Below the pieces are notes generated by a model, which had not been told where the DNA came from, did not search any database, and saw nothing but the letters and a program-made list of their open reading frames with translations. A stretch of 64,000 bases of DNA from JAPWJZ01 sp041287865. GTDB lineage: Bacteria; Pseudomonadota; Alphaproteobacteria; Micavibrionales; UBA2020. Position numbers and translations under genes: made by a program. The DNA is taken from contig JBGGMV010000072.1 of NCBI GenBank assembly GCA_041287865.1, forward strand, positions 1-64,000, given 5' to 3'. Every line of letters begins with the position of its first letter. Position 1 is the first letter of the stretch. This document shows positions 61,109-64,000 of this stretch, piece by piece.

Positions 61109-63841
61109 ATGGTTAAAACCCTGCGTCTGCCCAACGGCGTGACCTGCGTTGTAGACCAGCGCCCCGAAACCGGCATGGTGGCCATGAAGATCGCCATCAA
61201 ATCAGGTGCGGCAGAGGATCCAGACGACAAGCAGGGCCTTACAACCTTAATGCAGGAAGTCACCGTCGCCGGCACCAAGACGCGCAGCCGCGAGCAGATT
61301 GCCGAAGAAGTTGAATCAAAGGGAGGCGGGCTGGGCGGCAACGTGACGCAGGACGCTACGAGTTATAGCGCCATGTCGCTGGCCCGCTACACCGGTGAAA
61401 CATTCGCTGTGCTGGCCGACATTATCCGCAACCCGGTCTTCGACCCCGGCGAAACCAAGAACGCCATGGAGCAGCTTGCGCAGGCCATTATCGCCTCCGG
61501 CGAAGACGCGCAGGCGATCGCCCAAAAGAAATTTTTTGAAATCGCTTTCAAGGGCCAGGCGCTCGGCCGCGACGCGACGGGCACGCTGGAGAGTCTCGAG
61601 ACGCTGACCTCCGACGACCTCAAGGCCCGCCATGCCGCGCTGCTGGCCGACCCGTCCCGCATCGTCGTTTCCTTCTCGGGCGATATCGATCCCGTAGCTG
61701 CGGAAAAAATCGTCGCACAGCATTTCGGCGATCTTGCCGGCCCGAAAATCACGACCACGCCCGTTTATACCTTTACCCCCGGCTATTATGCCGAGGAAAA
61801 AGAAAACGACCAGTTGAACATCTTTATGGGCTTCCCCGCGCCTTCACTGAGAGATCCCGACCGCTTCGCCATGATCTTGCTGAACGATCTGCTGGCGGGC
61901 GGCATGTCGACGCCGCTGTTCCAGGAATTGCGCGAAAAGCGCAGCCTCGTCTATACCCCGGGCGCGGAATACATGCCGCTCGACACCACCGGCACATTTG
62001 TCGTTGTGGCGGGCACGGGTCAGGGCAAAGCGGGCGAGCTTGTGCCCGCCGTCATGGAAATGCTGGCCAAATACGCGCGCGAAGGCTTTGACGACAAGGC
62101 GATGGAAGAGGCCAGGGGCCGCATTTTCCGCGAGCTTGCCAATAGCACCGAAACGGCGGGGCGCACCGCCTCCCAGAATGCCGGCCACATTTTGAACAAG
62201 GGCCGCATCGTGCCCGAGGGCGAATTCAAGGCCCAGATCGAGGCCGTGACCACTGACGACATCCGCCGCGTCTGCGCGAATATGCTGAAATCGGGCCAAT
62301 GCGCGCTGACCGCCGTCGGCCCGCTCGATACCCTGCCCACGCAGGACGAAATCATCGCCAAAATGGCCGAAGTGTCGAAAGACCTCGTTTCACCGCCGCG
62401 CGCGCATACCGGTGGATTGCGCGCGACCTTCGCCGCTGCCGCGGAAAAGAAGAAAGCCACGCTGCCGGAGCCGAAAATCACCGTGCTGCCCAATGGCCTG
62501 AAAATCATCACCGTCGAACGCCCCGGCCCGCTGTCGGCCGGTGCCTGGGTCGAGGCCGGCGCCGACCACGAAACGCCGGAACTCAACGGCGCCACGCATA
62601 TGAACGAACACATGATGTTCAAGGGCACGCCCAAATATGCCCCGGGCTCGATCGCCGGCATCGTCGAAGGCGAGCTGGGCGGCAGCCTCAACGCCGGAAC
62701 CAGCAAGGACAAAACTTGCTACTACATGTACGGCCTCGAAGCCGGGGCTATGCCGAAAATCGTCGACATTGTCGGCCAGATGGTATTCTTCGCGAATATC
62801 GATGAAGTCGAATACGCGGGCGGCAAGGAAGTGATTAACGCCAAGGGCGAAAAAATCATCTCCAAGGGTGAACGCGAAGCTGTGTTTGAAGAAATGCGCA
62901 TGTATGCCGACGACGTCTCCAGCTGCCTTGGCGAGCTTATGGACGCCCTGGCCTATCCGGGCACGGCGCACAGCCGCCCCGTGCTGGGCACGAAGGAATC
63001 GCTGATGGGTATTTCCGCCCAGATGCTGCGCGACTATCGCGACCAATATTATGCCCCGAACAAGGTCATTTTCTGCGCCGTCGGCCCCGTCAAGCACGAG
63101 GATTTCGTGAAGGAGATCGAGGCTCAATACGGCCACCTGAAGCCCATGGAAACCGCGCCGCTGCCCGTTCCGGCCTATACCGGCGGCACGGAGGCGATCG
63201 AGAACAAAAATGCCAAGCTGGTCGCCGTGCATATCGCGGCCGAAGGGGCATCAAAGACCGATCCGGATGTCGAAGCATGGCGCGCCTTTACCACGCTGCT
63301 GTCGGGCGGGGCCTCGGCCATCATGCAGCGCGAGATTGTCGATAAACAGCACCTCGCCCCCGGCGTCGGCGCGGGTAACATGGCCTATCGCAACTGCGGC
63401 ACGTTCCTGATGGCCTCGCAGGTCGAGGCGCAGAAAGTAAAGCCGCTTGTCAACGCCATGTACCAGTGCATACGCGACCTCGCGGCGACTGTGACCGAAG
63501 CCGACCTTGAAAAAGTCCGCGTCAAAATGGAAATGGGCGTGCTGGCAGGGCTGGAGGCGAACCAGAAGGCCTGCAACGCCTATGCCGTGGCAGCACAAGA
63601 CAAGGGCCGCCTTGTCGTGCCGTCAGAGCAGGCGGAGGCGATGCAGAAGGTGACTGTCGCTGACGTCCGTCGTATTGCAGCCAAGGTGCTGGCATCCAAC
63701 CCGACCGGCGCAATGATCGTGCCGCCCGGCACGGACAAGAGCCTGCTGCCCACGCAGGAAGAACTGATTTCGATGCGCGACGGCACATGGAAGCCCGCTG
63801 CCCCCGCGCCGAAGGCTGACGGCCCCGCTTCCGGCCGCTAG
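61109..63841 (+). CDS. Tandem M16 zinc peptidase with active unit at the C-terminus
   Basis: 910 residues forming two M16 (insulinase/processing peptidase) units, about 1-430 and 450-910. The first lacks the zinc motif: QGLTTLMQEVT stands where HxxEH is expected, but keeps the substrate-binding end (RSLVYTPGAEYMPLDTTG). The second has HMNEHMMFKGT (His497, Glu500, His501) and EEMRMYADD for the third ligand. The usual order in fused or paired forms is active unit first. No signal peptide, so probably cytosolic. Its stop shares CTAG with the convergent trpA. Confidence 0.88.
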   Translation: MVKTLRLPNGVTCVVDQRPETGMVAMKIAIKSGAAEDPDDKQGLTTLMQEVTVAGTKTRSREQIAEEVESKGGGLGGNVTQDATSYSAMSLARYTGETFAVLADIIRNPVFDPGETKNAMEQLAQAIIASGEDAQAIAQKKFFEIAFKGQALGRDATGTLESLETLTSDDLKARHAALLADPSRIVVSFSGDIDPVAAEKIVAQHFGDLAGPKITTTPVYTFTPGYYAEEKENDQLNIFMGFPAPSLRDPDRFAMILLNDLLAGGMSTPLFQELREKRSLVYTPGAEYMPLDTTGTFVVVAGTGQGKAGELVPAVMEMLAKYAREGFDDKAMEEARGRIFRELANSTETAGRTASQNAGHILNKGRIVPEGEFKAQIEAVTTDDIRRVCANMLKSGQCALTAVGPLDTLPTQDEIIAKMAEVSKDLVSPPRAHTGGLRATFAAAAEKKKATLPEPKITVLPNGLKIITVERPGPLSAGAWVEAGADHETPELNGATHMNEHMMFKGTPKYAPGSIAGIVEGELGGSLNAGTSKDKTCYYMYGLEAGAMPKIVDIVGQMVFFANIDEVEYAGGKEVINAKGEKIISKGEREAVFEEMRMYADDVSSCLGELMDALAYPGTAHSRPVLGTKESLMGISAQMLRDYRDQYYAPNKVIFCAVGPVKHEDFVKEIEAQYGHLKPMETAPLPVPAYTGGTEAIENKNAKLVAVHIAAEGASKTDPDVEAWRAFTTLLSGGASAIMQREIVDKQHLAPGVGAGNMAYRNCGTFLMASQVEAQKVKPLVNAMYQCIRDLAATVTEADLEKVRVKMEMGVLAGLEANQKACNAYAVAAQDKGRLVVPSEQAEAMQKVTVADVRRIAAKVLASNPTGAMIVPPGTDKSLLPTQEELISMRDGTWKPAAPAPKADGPASGR

Positions 63842-64000
63842 GATTTCAGCAGTTTTACGCGTTCCGCCACGGCCTCGGCCGCATTGGCGGGGCTGTCGGC
63901 GATGATTTTCACCAATGCGCTGCCCACAACGATGCCATCGGCCTTGCCATTCAGCGCGCGTACGTGTTCGGGCGTCGAAATGCCGAAACCTACGGCGACA
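63838..64000 (-). CDS. trpA: Tryptophan synthase alpha chain (partial, 3' end)
   Basis: The last 54 residues are readable. They contain VGFGISTPEHVRAL and ADGIVVGSALVKII, the conserved C-terminal phosphate-binding region of TrpA. The 5' part lies outside the window. The stop (63840-63838) overlaps the M16 stop in the tetranucleotide CTAG. Confidence 0.93.
   Translation of the reverse strand, partial: VAVGFGISTPEHVRALNGKADGIVVGSALVKIIADSPANAAEAVAERVKLLKS

Overview
The window is about 58% GC chromosomal DNA with tightly packed, often overlapping genes. Protein content and gene style suggest an alphaproteobacterium, possibly from the Micavibrionales/Rhodospirillales neighbourhood; that placement is inference, because no rRNA or other phylogenetic marker is present. 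No tRNA, rRNA, CRISPR array, insertion sequence or prophage was seen. Only one gene-free stretch exceeds 300 bases (about 27402-27893).

Layout. 1-4877 (minus strand): a partial MFS exporter, an HD-domain protein, a permuted papain-like protein, a small lipoprotein, a Gly/Ala-rich membrane protein and a divergent PRPP synthetase. 5019-11673 (plus): nicotinate phosphoribosyltransferase, nicotinamidase and an adenylyltransferase/NAD synthetase fusion. With the divergent PRPP synthetase these make a complete nicotinamide-to-NAD route. 12496-24274 (plus): nine overlapping de novo purine genes in the order purF-E-C-D-N-(S)L-Q-H-M, with several unusual versions (PurS-PurL fusion, extended PurE, long PurC). 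24350-25092 (minus): mntP behind a yybP-ykoY manganese riboswitch. 25143-30094 (minus): guaB and guaA, separated by small membrane proteins and a repeat-bearing low-GC stretch. 30240-39138: a small unknown protein, a two-gene operon with a very large permease/regulatory-domain fusion, galU and a repeat-containing SPFH protein. 39149-44804: response regulators, an MFS transporter and a signalling operon (receiver, CheX-like, FIST, HPt-type kinase). 44924-50785: a 1953-residue alpha-2-macroglobulin. 50826-57853: malate synthase plus six enzymes taking urate through allantoin to glyoxylate. 57934-63841: prohibitin and FecR-domain genes, a ROK kinase and cupin, and a tandem M16 peptidase. The last 163 bases are the 3' end of trpA (minus).

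How the genes fit together. Much of the window concerns purines and nicotinamide nucleotides. PRPP synthetase feeds PncB and PurF; purF-M makes IMP; guaB and guaA convert IMP to GMP. The urate cluster does the reverse, breaking purine rings down to urea and glyoxylate, and malate synthase, translationally coupled to the urate oxidase gene, would draw the glyoxylate into central metabolism. The strongest candidates for closer study are the NAD cluster with its fusion enzyme, the FIST signalling operon, the permease/regulatory-domain fusion, the SPFH protein with tandem repeats, the urate-to-malate cluster, the manganese riboswitch and the GTTTCA decamer array near 27.7 kb.
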